A stretch of DNA of 64,000 nt, taken from positions 62,001 through 126,000 of the forward strand of contig NZ_JAJJZG010000003.1 in assembly GCF_021028995.1 (NCBI RefSeq), given 5' to 3'. This DNA is from Halobacterium sp. KA-4 (GTDB lineage Archaea; Halobacteriota; Halobacteria; Halobacteriales; Halobacteriaceae). The first letter of the stretch is position 1, and each line of letters opens with the position of its first letter. This document shows, in pieces, positions 35,925 to 44,790 of the stretch. The notes under the pieces were generated by a model. The model saw only the letters and a list, made by a program, of their open reading frames with translations, was not told the origin of the DNA and searched no databases. The position numbers were made by a program, and so were the translations under genes.

Positions 35925-37436
35925 TCAGTCTTTCTCGCGCAACGTTCCACCACTCAACCCCTCCCACTCGACGCGGTAGCCGAGCCGGGAGAACAGCGCG
36001 CTTGCGTCGTCGACGCCGTACTCTTCCGCGACGGCTTCGGCATCATCTCGCGACATGCCCGCTTCCAGTTCCGCCGTCACGTCGTCGAGCACGTCCGGAC
36101 GGACGAGCGTGCGACCCACGAGTTCGTGCTCAGGGAAGTCCACGTCCTCGATGGCGTCCTCGCTGACGCCGCGGGACGCCGCGAGGTCAGCGAGCGTGAT
36201 TGCGTCCGCGTCGGGCGCGAGTTCGTCCGGGAGCGCGGCCGCGGATTCGGCGACGAGGTCGGCTTCGAGGTCGCGGAGCGCGTCCACGACATCCTTCACG
36301 CGCACGGAGCCCGTGTACTCGACGACGCGGTGGTCGCGGGACTCGACGTCCTCGCCGACGCCGAGGCTCGCGTCCACAGCCACGAGGAGGGTCTCGTTGG
36401 TGGCGTCCAGTTGGGAGAGTTTCTTCTCGACGTACTCGGGCGTCCAGAATCCCATAATCTCGAAGTAGACGCGCTCGTCGCCGAACGCGTAGTCGAACGC
36501 GAAGTCCGGCACCATCAGGCGGTCGCCCGCCGCGAGCACGTCCGGTTCGCGGACGAGCTCCCAGTCCAGGTCCAGCGACTGGAAGCGCGCGGCGAACTCG
36601 CGTTCGACGCCGCTGTCGTACTCCACGTCGGTGACGGGGTCGGCGTCCGGGACGTCGAAGTCGCCCGCCGAGAGTTCGAGCAGGCGCTCGCGGCCGCGGT
36701 CGTCGATGGTGGCTTCGATTCGCCAGTCGTCGCACTTCGCGACCGTCCGGAGGACGCGTGCGAACCGCGTGCCGTACCGCCGCGAGCGCTGGAACAGCGC
36801 GTCCGGGCCCGTGAGAACGACCTCGCGGCCCTCGCCATCCTCGGCGGGAATCACCTCGTAGAGCAGGCCGAGGCGCTTCACCGCGGAGACGAGGCGCCGT
36901 GGATCCGAAGAACGCACGCGGAGTTCGGTCGCGTCGAACAGCGCGGTCTGGGCGAGCGAGAGGTTGTACTGGGCGACCAGCGACGCGGGCGTCCAGCGCG
37001 AGGAAACCTCGGTGAGCACCTCGCGAGTCTCGCGATCGGCGTACAGCGAGGCCGCGAGTTCGTCAGAGGTTACGTCTCCCGGGAAGCCCTCGGCAGCCTC
37101 GGAGAGCGCTCGTTCGCGCTCGTCGGCGTGGACGACGCCCACGTCCTCGGCGGCCGTGAACGCCGCGCGGCGCGCCGACCGCGAGTCGACTGCGGACCGC
37201 ACCTCGAAGGTCGCGTCGCGCTCGACGAGGTGTGCGAGCCCGCGCACGAGTTTGAAGTCGCGTGCCTCCTGCTCCAGGTCGGTCAGCGACTCGCGGAGTT
37301 GCGCGCGCTCCTCGCCGACGTGCCCCTGGAAGGTTCCGAGCACGCGCGCCGCGAGTGCCTCGTCGTCCTCGGTCGCGAACTGCGGCTGGTAGCCGCCGCC
37401 CGCTCGGGACACTCGCAGAAGGTCTTTCGTCAGCAC
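35925..37436 (-). CDS. bax1: Bax1-type nuclease (DUF790), partner of XPB helicase
   Basis: Archaeal Bax1 endonuclease, known to bind XPB and cut near bubbles or forks in a nucleotide-excision-repair-like reaction. It has 503 residues from GTG 37436 (reading LTKDLLRVSRAGGGYQPQF). The N-terminal half is the XPB-binding region. The nuclease core in the second half shows LMVPDFAFDY followed by ERVYFEIMGFW and a Lys-rich KKLSQLDATNE, a PD-(D/E)xK-like arrangement. The C-terminus contains helix-hairpin-like repeats. xpb lies just upstream on the same strand, separated by a lipoprotein gene on the other strand. Confidence 0.85.
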   Translation of the reverse strand: MLTKDLLRVSRAGGGYQPQFATEDDEALAARVLGTFQGHVGEERAQLRESLTDLEQEARDFKLVRGLAHLVERDATFEVRSAVDSRSARRAAFTAAEDVGVVHADERERALSEAAEGFPGDVTSDELAASLYADRETREVLTEVSSRWTPASLVAQYNLSLAQTALFDATELRVRSSDPRRLVSAVKRLGLLYEVIPAEDGEGREVVLTGPDALFQRSRRYGTRFARVLRTVAKCDDWRIEATIDDRGRERLLELSAGDFDVPDADPVTDVEYDSGVEREFAARFQSLDLDWELVREPDVLAAGDRLMVPDFAFDYAFGDERVYFEIMGFWTPEYVEKKLSQLDATNETLLVAVDASLGVGEDVESRDHRVVEYTGSVRVKDVVDALRDLEADLVAESAAALPDELAPDADAITLADLAASRGVSEDAIEDVDFPEHELVGRTLVRPDVLDDVTAELEAGMSRDDAEAVAEEYGVDDASALFSRLGYRVEWEGLSGGTLREKD

Positions 37437-37506
37437 ACTCTGAGGTTGGCGGCGCGCGCACAAAAGGATACAGAAGATTCTTGCCGGTACGCCCGGACCG
37501 AGACGT

Positions 37507-37854
37507 ATGAACCGGCGGACGCTGCTCCGACGGACGGCCGCCGCGAGCGTCGCCCTCCCGCTCGCGGGCTGCCTGCGAAGCGGCGACGACGAGGCCGGGC
37601 TGACGGTCGCCGAGTCCACGTACGAGGAAGGCGAGAACGGGAACGTCGTGGTCGTCGTCACCGTCAGCAACCCCTCCGGCCGCGAGGCGTCGGGGACGCT
37701 GTACGTCAACACCGAGTTCGACGACGAGGCCTACACGCGCGACCGAGAGGTCACCCTCGGCCCGAACGAGACGACGGTCGTCCGCGTCGAGTACGACGTC
37801 GCCTACGACGACGTCACGAACCCCAGTTGGAACACGGACCTCGTCGAGGACTAA
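37507..37854 (+). CDS. Tat-exported lipoprotein of unknown function
   Basis: A 115-residue protein with a twin-arginine signal (MNRRTLLRRTAAASVALPL) and a lipobox ending LAGC at residue 22. The mature part (SGDDEAGLTVAESTYEEGEN then VVVVVTVSNPSGREASGTLY) looks like a single beta-sandwich domain of the CARDB or FxLYD sort found in haloarchaeal surface lipoproteins. It lies on the plus strand between bax1 and xpb, both on the minus strand, and its last four bases overlap the 3' end of xpb. It interrupts a gene pair that is adjacent in other archaea. Confidence 0.8.
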   Translation: MNRRTLLRRTAAASVALPLAGCLRSGDDEAGLTVAESTYEEGENGNVVVVVTVSNPSGREASGTLYVNTEFDDEAYTRDREVTLGPNETTVVRVEYDVAYDDVTNPSWNTDLVED

Positions 37855-39209
37855 CGGCGGCGGTCAGCAACTCGTTCTTCCGCGGTGTCGGCGCTCACGA
37901 GTTCGTACAGTAGCGCACGCCCGCCATCTTCTTTGGGGCGGAGCACGCGCCCGAGGCGCTGCGTGAACTCACGCTCGCTGCCGCTGCCCGCGAACACCAC
38001 CGCGACGTTCGCGTCCGGGACGTCCACGCCCTCGTCGAGGACGTTCGCCGTGACGACTCGCGAGTAGTCGCCGCTGCGGAACTTCTCCAGGATGGTCCGG
38101 CGCTCGCTGGCACCCGTCTCGTGGGTGATGGCGGGCAGGAGGAACTGCTCGGAGAGCCGGTAGACGAGGTCCGTCGACGCCGCGAACACGATGACGCGGT
38201 CGCGGCGGTGGCGGTCGAGGATGCCTTCGAGGCGCTGCACTTTCGCGTCGCTCTCGCGGACGATGCGGCGCGCGCGCTGTTTCGCGAGTAGTGCCTCCCG
38301 CGCTCGCGGATCGTTCCCGGAGCGCTTCACGAGTTCCTGGTAGTCACTGCCCGAGCGCAACTGGACGTTCGACTGCTTGAGGTAGTCCGTGAACGTCCCT
38401 TGGGCGTCCTCGTAGCGCTCGCGCTCCTTGGCTGTGAGCGGGACTTCGAGGCGCTTGACGTCGTACTCCGCGAGGTGATCGCCCGCGAGATCGTCCGCGG
38501 AGAGCCGGTAGACCACGTCACCGACGAGGTCCGCGACGACCTCGTGGGCGTTGTCCGGGCGCTCGAACGTCGCCGTCAGACCGAGACGGGCGGGCGCGGC
38601 GAGCAGGCGCGCGATGTTCTGGAACTCCTCGCCGCCGAGGTGGTGGACTTCGTCGAAGACGACGAGCCCGAACCGGTCGCCGAGGTCGTCCGCACGGAGG
38701 TACGCGGAGTCGTAGGTTGCCACCGTAATCGACTCGACTACTTGCTCGCCGCCGCCGAGTTGCCCGATATCGCAGTCGAACTCGGTCCCGAGTTCGCGCT
38801 TCCACTGCGTCAGCAGGTCGATGGTCGGCACGACGACGAGCGCCGACTTGCCGACCGCCTCGATGACCTTCAGGCCGATGACCGTCTTCCCCGAGCCAGT
38901 TGGTAGTTCGAGCACTCCGCGGCAGTCGTTGGCGGCCCACGCGTCGAGGGCGTCCTGCTGGTAGTCCCGGAGTTCGTAGGCGGATTCGACGTCAAGGTCG
39001 GCGGCGTGGAGCGCGTCGTCCTCGTAGGGAATCTCGCGCGCGTCGAGGTACGCGATGAGGTCGGCGTACCCCATCGCGGGCGCTCGTCCCGTCTCCGTTC
39101 GCTCGTCGTACTCGACGCCGGGCAGGCTGGCGACGCCGTCGATGGGCGGGCCGTCGCCGTCGTGCTCGACGCGGAGCGTGCCGTCCTCGAATGCCAGCCG
39201 GACTGTCAC
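37851..39209 (-). CDS. xpb: XPB-family DNA repair helicase
   Basis: SF2 helicase that opens DNA damage bubbles and partners with Bax1. It has 452 residues from GTG 39209 (next residues TVRLAFEDGTLRVE). The damage-recognition-like N-terminal region is short. Motif I is LPTGSGKTVIG, motif II VFDEVHHLGG, motif III LGLTATFERPDN and motif VI FTQRLGRVLRPKEDGG. The start codon is a GTG because upstream in-frame sequence is unrelated. A grpE promoter region lies divergently upstream. The gene order xpb then bax1, on the same strand, supports a shared repair role. Confidence 0.92.
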   Translation of the reverse strand: MTVRLAFEDGTLRVEHDGDGPPIDGVASLPGVEYDERTETGRAPAMGYADLIAYLDAREIPYEDDALHAADLDVESAYELRDYQQDALDAWAANDCRGVLELPTGSGKTVIGLKVIEAVGKSALVVVPTIDLLTQWKRELGTEFDCDIGQLGGGEQVVESITVATYDSAYLRADDLGDRFGLVVFDEVHHLGGEEFQNIARLLAAPARLGLTATFERPDNAHEVVADLVGDVVYRLSADDLAGDHLAEYDVKRLEVPLTAKERERYEDAQGTFTDYLKQSNVQLRSGSDYQELVKRSGNDPRAREALLAKQRARRIVRESDAKVQRLEGILDRHRRDRVIVFAASTDLVYRLSEQFLLPAITHETGASERRTILEKFRSGDYSRVVTANVLDEGVDVPDANVAVVFAGSGSEREFTQRLGRVLRPKEDGGRALLYELVSADTAEERVADRRR

Positions 39210-39310
39210 GCGGGGAGGTAGGAAGTGGACGCTAATTAGTCGTCGGACTCGGTGACACCGAGCACGGGCGTCCCGAAATCCGTAAACCCGAGTATCCGTT
39301 TCTGACGCAC

Positions 39311-39901
39311 ATGAGCAACGACGCCGAGCAGGCTGCCGACGCCGAAGATGCCAGCAGGGAGTCGCTGGCTGAGCGCGTCCGCGAGCACGACGAGGACCTC
39401 GGCGACGAGGTCGCGGACCTCGAAGCCCGCGTCGCGGAACTGGAGGACGACCTCTCCGAGGCGGAAGCCGAAATCGACGACCTGACGGAGCGACTGCAGG
39501 CCAAACAGGCGGACTTCCAGAACTACAAGCAGCGCGCGAAGCAGCGCCAGGAGGACATCCGGGAGCGCGCAACGGAGGACCTCGTCGAGCGCTTGCTGGA
39601 CGTGCGGGACAACCTCGGTCGAGCGCTCGACGAGGAGTCCGGGGACGTGGACAGCCTCCGCGAGGGCGTGAAACTCACGCGCAAGGAGTTCGACCGCGTG
39701 CTCGACGCGGAGGGCGTCTCCGAAATTTCACCGTCCGCCGGCGAGGACGTCGACGCGCAGCGCCACGAAGTGATGATGCGCGTGGACAGCGACCAGCCCG
39801 AGGGCACGGTCGCAGACGTCTACCGCTCGGGCTACGAGATGGGCGGGAAAGTGCTCCGGCCCGCGCAGGTCACCGTCAGCGACGGTTCCGGCGACAAGTA
39901 A
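39311..39901 (+). CDS. grpE: Nucleotide exchange factor GrpE
   Basis: Cochaperone that releases ADP from DnaK. It has 196 residues. The first 80 residues are an acidic long coiled coil (LEARVAELEDDLSEAEAEID and on), the middle has DFQNYKQRAKQRQED and the C-terminal beta-domain ends DVYRSGYEMGGKVLRPAQVT, the segment that contacts the DnaK nucleotide domain. It is followed after 184 bases by dnaK on the same strand. The 5' region between xpb and grpE is 101 bases and contains no clear TATA box. Confidence 0.95.
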   Translation: MSNDAEQAADAEDASRESLAERVREHDEDLGDEVADLEARVAELEDDLSEAEAEIDDLTERLQAKQADFQNYKQRAKQRQEDIRERATEDLVERLLDVRDNLGRALDEESGDVDSLREGVKLTRKEFDRVLDAEGVSEISPSAGEDVDAQRHEVMMRVDSDQPEGTVADVYRSGYEMGGKVLRPAQVTVSDGSGDK

Positions 39902-39975
39902 CATCCCGCAGTTCTCAGATATTTTCGGCTGACGGCACATCGATAGCCCATCGGTTCGTGATAAATCCGCCGGCC

Positions 39976-39998
39976 CGTTTTTCCGGTAGTCGGGAAAA
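39976..39998 (+). promoter_or_regulatory. Imperfect inverted repeat between grpE and dnaK
   Basis: Arms close to gtttttcc and gggaaaac with one mismatch, spaced by about seven bases (ggtagtc). It lies about 75 bases after the grpE stop and about 55 bases before the dnaK TATA box. It could be a grpE terminator or an upstream operator of dnaK. Confidence 0.35.
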
Positions 39999-40051
39999 CC
40001 GCAAGAGTGCGGCGACCTGCTCGTTCGTGGGACTCGATGACACTAGCAAGG

Positions 40052-40058
40052 CTTAAAG
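40052..40058 (+). promoter_or_regulatory. TATA-like element of dnaK
   Basis: The sequence cttaaag lies 28-34 nt before the dnaK ATG at 40086. It suggests that dnaK has its own promoter in addition to read-through from grpE. Confidence 0.45.
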
Positions 40059-40085
40059 GGAAAACGCGGCTTACACACGGGTAAC

Positions 40086-41975
40086 ATGGCAAGTGAGAAG
40101 ATTTTGGGCATCGACCTCGGCACCACGAACAGCGCGTTCGCGGTGATGGAAGGTGGAGACCCCGAAATCATCGTCAACAGCGAAGGCGACCGCACGACCC
40201 CCTCGGTGGTCGCGTTCGACGACGGCGAGCGCCTCATCGGGAAACCCGCGAAGAATCAGGCCGTCCAGAACTCCGACCAGACCGTCGCGTCCATCAAGCG
40301 CCATATGGGCGAGGACTACACGGTCGAACTCGACGGTGAGGAGTACACGCCGGAGCAGATTTCGGCGATGATTCTCCAGAAGATCAAGCACGACGCCGAA
40401 GAGTACCTCGGCCAGGACGTCGAGAAGGCCGTCATCACGGTCCCCGCGTACTTTAACGACAAGCAGCGCCAGGCGACGAAGAACGCCGGCGAAATCGCGG
40501 GCTTCGAGGTCGAGCGCATCGTCAACGAGCCGACCGCCGCGTCGATGGCGTACGGCCTCGACGAGGAACAAGACCAGACCGTCCTCGTCTACGACCTCGG
40601 CGGCGGCACCTTCGACGTCTCCATCCTCGACCTCGGTGGCGGCGTCTACGAGGTCGTCGCGACCAACGGGGACAACGACCTCGGTGGCGACGACTGGGAC
40701 CAGGCCATCATCGACTACCTCGCCGACGAGTTCGAAAACGACCACGGCATCGACCTGCGCGACGACGAGCAGGCCCTCCAGCGGCTCAAGGACGCCGCCG
40801 AGGAAGCCAAAATCGAACTCTCCTCGCGTAAGGAGACGACCGTCAACCTCCCGTTCGTGACGGCAACCGACTCGGGTCCGGTCCACCTCGAACAGGACAT
40901 CACGCGCGCCAAATTCGAGAGCCTCACCGCGGACCTCATCGAGCGCACCGTCGGCCCGACAGAGCAGGCTCTCGAGGACGCCGGCCTCTCGAAGAACGAC
41001 ATCGACGAAGTCATCCTGGTCGGTGGCTCCACGCGGATGCCCCAGGTCCAGGAGAAAGTCGAGGAACTCGTCGGCCAGGAGCCCAAGAAGAACGTCAACC
41101 CCGACGAGGCCGTCGCGCTCGGCGCGGCCGTTCAGGGCGGCGTACTCTCCGGCGAAGTCGACGACATCGTGCTCGTGGACGTCACCCCGCTCAGCCTCGG
41201 TATCGAGGTGAAGGGCGGGCTCTTCGAGCGCCTCATCGAGAAGAACACCGCCATCCCGACGACCGCGTCGAAGGTGTTCACGACCGCCGCAGACAACCAG
41301 ACGAGCGTCCAGATTCGCGTCTTCCAGGGCGAACGCGAAATCGCCAACGAGAACGAACTGCTCGGTGACTTCCAGCTCACGGGCATCCCGCCGGCGCCCG
41401 CGGGCACCCCCGAAATCGAGGTCACGTTCGAAATCGACGCCGACGGCATCGTGAACGTCGAAGCCGAGGACAAGGGCTCCGGCAACGCCGAGTCCATCAC
41501 CATCGAGGGCGGCGTCGGCCTTAGCGACGAGGAAATCGAGGAGATGCAGGAGGAGGCCGAACAGCACGCCGAGGAGGACGAGCAGCGCCGCGAGCGCATC
41601 GAGGCGCGCAACGAGGCCGAGACCGCGATTCAGCGCGCGAACAGCCTCCTCGAGGAGAACGAGGAACTCGTCGACGAGGACCTCGAAGCCGACGTGAACG
41701 ACGAAATCGAGAACCTCGAAGACCTCCTCGACGAGGACGACGTCGACCCTGACGAGCTCGAGGACGCCACCGAGTCCCTCAGTAAAACCCTGCAGGAAAT
41801 CGGCAAGCAGGCCTACCAGCAGGAAGCGCAGGCTGGCGCTGGCGGCGCCGGAGCCGGCATGGGCGGCATGGGTGGCATGGGTGGTGCAGGCCCCGGTGCT
41901 GGCGCTGACGGCGACGACGAGGAGTTCGTGGACGCCGACTTCGAAGACGTCGAAGAGGACGACGCAGACGAGTAA
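40086..41975 (+). CDS. dnaK: Molecular chaperone DnaK (Hsp70)
   Basis: ATP-driven chaperone that folds and refolds proteins with DnaJ and GrpE. It has 629 residues. The three family signatures are present: [11 protein letters not shown] at the N-terminus, [14 protein letters not shown] near residue 170 and [17 protein letters not shown] near residue 310. The substrate domain follows from about residue 360, and the C-terminal tail is Gly/Met-rich then very acidic. The N-terminal domain lacks the loop of about 25 residues present in Gram-negative DnaK, as usual in archaea and Gram-positives. grpE is upstream and dnaJ is downstream beyond one unrelated gene. Confidence 0.98.
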   Translation: MASEKILGIDLGTTNSAFAVMEGGDPEIIVNSEGDRTTPSVVAFDDGERLIGKPAKNQAVQNSDQTVASIKRHMGEDYTVELDGEEYTPEQISAMILQKIKHDAEEYLGQDVEKAVITVPAYFNDKQRQATKNAGEIAGFEVERIVNEPTAASMAYGLDEEQDQTVLVYDLGGGTFDVSILDLGGGVYEVVATNGDNDLGGDDWDQAIIDYLADEFENDHGIDLRDDEQALQRLKDAAEEAKIELSSRKETTVNLPFVTATDSGPVHLEQDITRAKFESLTADLIERTVGPTEQALEDAGLSKNDIDEVILVGGSTRMPQVQEKVEELVGQEPKKNVNPDEAVALGAAVQGGVLSGEVDDIVLVDVTPLSLGIEVKGGLFERLIEKNTAIPTTASKVFTTAADNQTSVQIRVFQGEREIANENELLGDFQLTGIPPAPAGTPEIEVTFEIDADGIVNVEAEDKGSGNAESITIEGGVGLSDEEIEEMQEEAEQHAEEDEQRRERIEARNEAETAIQRANSLLEENEELVDEDLEADVNDEIENLEDLLDEDDVDPDELEDATESLSKTLQEIGKQAYQQEAQAGAGGAGAGMGGMGGMGGAGPGAGADGDDEEFVDADFEDVEEDDADE

Positions 41976-42098
41976 CGCGACTCGCTGTCTGCCTCGGCTC
42001 AGGAGACGGCTAATCGAAACTGACGCGACCCGCCGAACGAATTTCTCGCTGCCGTTCTTCTACGTTCGAGAGCCGTGCTGAGGCCCCGATGACAGAAG

Positions 42099-42105
42099 GT
42101 TTATG
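42099..42105 (+). promoter_or_regulatory. TATA-like element that decides the start of the DUF2298 gene
   Basis: The sequence gtttatg is 25-31 nt before ATG 42130. The alternative ATG at 42103 lies inside this element, so 42130 is preferred. Confidence 0.45.
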
Positions 42106-42129
42106 CGCGGCGTGGTCCGCCACTTCGAT

Positions 42130-44532
42130 ATGTCAGACGCCGCCGTCGTCCTCCGTTGGCTCGTGTTGTACGGCGCGTTCCTCGTCGCCGCGCTGCCGAT
42201 AGCCCGGCTGCTGTTCCCGTCCGCGCCCGACGACGGCGCAGGGTTCGCGATTCCAATCGCGACTGTCGTCGTCACAATGGTCGCGTTCTACGTCGGGCAG
42301 TTCAGTTTCGGGCCGTGGACCGCGCTCGTGAGCGTGGCGGCGCTGGTCGCGCTCGGTGCCGTGGGTCATCGGCTCGCGCAACGTCGCGGACTCGCCGACT
42401 ACGACTGGAACCGGGTCGCGGGTGCGTTCGCGGTGTTCACGGTCGGGTTCGGGTTCGTGCTCGCTCTGCGGTCGATGAACCCCGTGATGAGCGGCTGGGG
42501 CGGCGAGAAGTTCCTCCACACCGGGCTGTTGAACGCCGTGCTGCGTGCAGAGGCGCTGCCGCCCGAGGACATGTGGTACGCGGGGAAGCCGGTGCGCTAC
42601 TACTACGGGCTTCCCGTTTTCAACGCGGTCGGGGCGTTCTTCACGAACACGAGCGTAGAGTACGTCCACAACGTCGCGCTCGCGGGCTACTTCGGGACGC
42701 TCGTCGTGGGCGCGTACTCGCTGTGTGGGTGGATGACTCGGGACCGTGGCTACTCGCGGCGTCTCGGCGGCGCGCTCGGCGTGTTCTTCGTCGCGTTCGC
42801 CGGGAACGCCGTGACAATCGTCCGGTTCGCGCTCGGGCAGCTCCCCCGCGACCTCGCCGTGAAATGGGGACGGGCGGCGTTCAACCTGAACCGCTCGGAC
42901 TACCCCCAGATTCTGTTCGAGCAGTCGTCGCTGTCCTCGTGGGGCTGGTGGGACACGCGCTACGTCGTCGAGGGCACGCTCCAGGAGTTCCCGCTGTACT
43001 CATTCGTGAAAGCAGACATGCACGGCCACACTGTGACGACCGGCTTCCTCGTGCTTTCGGCCGCGCTGGCGTACGCCTACGTACAGGCGCCGATGACCGC
43101 TCGCAAGCGCCGCGCCGGCCTGTTGTTCGGCGGACTCGGTACGGTCGCGGGCTACTTCGGCGTGACGAACACGTGGTCGCTACCGAGCGCCGTCGGGATG
43201 GCGTGGCTCGCGGTCGTCTACGCTGGCCCGCATCCCGCGACGCTCGTGCCGGGCCGCGTCGGGGAGCGAGTTCAGGCCGTCGCACCCAACCGGGACGAGT
43301 CGCGGCGCTCGCTCGTGCTCGCGGAGGCGTGGCGGACCGTGCTCGCGGCGGTCGTCGCCGCGGGCGTCGGCGTCGTCGGGTACGTGCTCGCGTCGCCATT
43401 CCTGCTCGCGAGCGTCCCGCCGAACGACGGCATCGGGCTGCTCCCGCCGCGTACGACTGCCGCCGGCGTGCTACTCATCTACGGCGCACTGTTCGCGCTG
43501 TTCGCGATGTACCTGTTCACGCGGCTCTCCGCCGTTGAGGACAGTAGCGCGACGGACGTGGCGAAAGCACTCGGCGCAGTCGCCGTCGTGGTCGGCATCG
43601 GCGCGCTCGTCGGTGACCTCGGTGCCATCGTTGTCCTCCTGCCAGTCGTCGCGGGCGCGTGGCTCGCGATGCGCTTCCGAGAGTCGGCGGGCTTCGAGGC
43701 GATGCTCGTCGTGGGCGGCATCGGCCTCGTGCTCGCGATGGAACTTGTCCACGCCAAGGTTCACCCGTTCGAGCTCGCGCGCTGGAACACGACGCTGAAA
43801 GTCGCCATCCAGGGGTGGGTGTTCTGCGGGCTCGCTGCCGGTCCCATCGCCACGATTCTCGTCGGCGACGTTCGAGACTCCGCGCCCTCGCTGGCCGAGA
43901 TCCGGCAGTCCAGCGCGGCGATCGCCATGACCGCCGTCTCGGTCGTGCTCGCGGTCGTGCTCGTCTCCTCAGCGCTGTTCGCGCCCCTTGTCGTTGCGAC
44001 GGACGTCGTCGAACCGTATCAAGACGGAGTAGAGCCATCGCTGGACGGGTACGCCCAACACCGGGCCGACCACCCGCAGGAGGTCGCCGCAATGGAGTGG
44101 TTCGAGGACGAAGTGAGTGAGACGCAGTCAGTGCTCTGGATGGAGCGCGAAACCGGGACGCCGCCGTTTGTCGAGAAGCCGGGGCTGAGTCGCGGCTGGC
44201 AGAACCCCGTCTCGACGCTCACGGGGCTGCCGACGGTCGCGGGCTGGTTCCACGAGACCGGCTACCGCGGCGACGCGCCGTACTACCAGCGCGTTGACGA
44301 CGTCGGCATCATCTACGAGACGAACAACGCGCGCTCGCGCGCCGTCCTCCTCGACAAACACGATGTTCAGTACGTCTGGGTCGGTCCGCTCGAACGCGAG
44401 GAATACGACGTCGGGTCGCTTGAAAGCGACCCCGGTATCGAAGCGGCCTACCGGAACGAAGCGGTCACCATCTACGAAGTCCACCACGACGAACTCGTCA
44501 ACCAGTCCACCGAGATATCCTCCTCGCCGTAA
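42130..44532 (+). CDS. DUF2298 (YYY) multi-span membrane protein
   Basis: Large integral membrane protein of 800 residues from ATG 42130, with about 15 hydrophobic segments and a C-terminal extracellular domain of roughly 170 residues. The family triple-Tyr block is seen in GKPVRYYYGLPV near residue 160. The layout (many spans, acidic residues in the first outer loop, soluble C-terminal end) resembles the GT-C glycosyltransferase fold used in archaeal protein or lipid glycosylation, but that role is inference. It sits between dnaK and dnaJ, with no sequence hint of a chaperone function. Confidence 0.82.
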   Translation: MSDAAVVLRWLVLYGAFLVAALPIARLLFPSAPDDGAGFAIPIATVVVTMVAFYVGQFSFGPWTALVSVAALVALGAVGHRLAQRRGLADYDWNRVAGAFAVFTVGFGFVLALRSMNPVMSGWGGEKFLHTGLLNAVLRAEALPPEDMWYAGKPVRYYYGLPVFNAVGAFFTNTSVEYVHNVALAGYFGTLVVGAYSLCGWMTRDRGYSRRLGGALGVFFVAFAGNAVTIVRFALGQLPRDLAVKWGRAAFNLNRSDYPQILFEQSSLSSWGWWDTRYVVEGTLQEFPLYSFVKADMHGHTVTTGFLVLSAALAYAYVQAPMTARKRRAGLLFGGLGTVAGYFGVTNTWSLPSAVGMAWLAVVYAGPHPATLVPGRVGERVQAVAPNRDESRRSLVLAEAWRTVLAAVVAAGVGVVGYVLASPFLLASVPPNDGIGLLPPRTTAAGVLLIYGALFALFAMYLFTRLSAVEDSSATDVAKALGAVAVVVGIGALVGDLGAIVVLLPVVAGAWLAMRFRESAGFEAMLVVGGIGLVLAMELVHAKVHPFELARWNTTLKVAIQGWVFCGLAAGPIATILVGDVRDSAPSLAEIRQSSAAIAMTAVSVVLAVVLVSSALFAPLVVATDVVEPYQDGVEPSLDGYAQHRADHPQEVAAMEWFEDEVSETQSVLWMERETGTPPFVEKPGLSRGWQNPVSTLTGLPTVAGWFHETGYRGDAPYYQRVDDVGIIYETNNARSRAVLLDKHDVQYVWVGPLEREEYDVGSLESDPGIEAAYRNEAVTIYEVHHDELVNQSTEISSSP

Positions 44533-44636
44533 ACGGCGAGACTTCCCGTACCGCAGTGGGATATTTGCCGGTCTACAACACGACTTGTTCTCTCGGTTTG
44601 AACGTCCCGCTGTCGCGGTCGAACAACTGTGTCGAG

Positions 44637-44719
44637 GGCTGTGCCACACAGCCGTTACTCCTATCCTCACCGTGAGGACTCGGAATCGCCCGGAGGCATC
44701 CCGCACCGAATCGGATTCG
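44637..44719 (+). promoter_or_regulatory. Cluster of three palindromes upstream of dnaJ
   Basis: Three perfect inverted repeats in 83 bases: ggctgtg/cacagcc with 3-base spacer (44637-44653), tcctcac/gtgagga with 1-base spacer (44664-44678), and cgaatc/gattcg with 1-base spacer (44707-44719). They lie 72-154 nt before the dnaJ ATG. The short spacers point to protein-binding sites more than RNA hairpins. They may be operators for heat or stress control of dnaJ. The rest of 44533-44790 holds no gene. Confidence 0.4.
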
Positions 44720-44790
44720 ACGGCGTCGCCGCGCCCAACGCCGACAAGCGCGCGTTTCAAGTGTCTCAATCGGATACGTACGCATAACTG

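Noticed and set aside
36126-37913. Long plus-strand frame (595 codons) opposite bax1
   Set aside because: Shadow of bax1. The true bax1 frame matches the DUF790/Bax1 family throughout.
39902-40085. Small RNA or gene between grpE and dnaK
   Set aside because: Only an imperfect inverted repeat and a TATA box are visible; nothing else supports a transcript.
42103-42129. Alternative start of the DUF2298 protein at 42103
   Set aside because: That ATG lies within the TATA-like element; ATG 42130 has correct spacing and begins directly before the first span.
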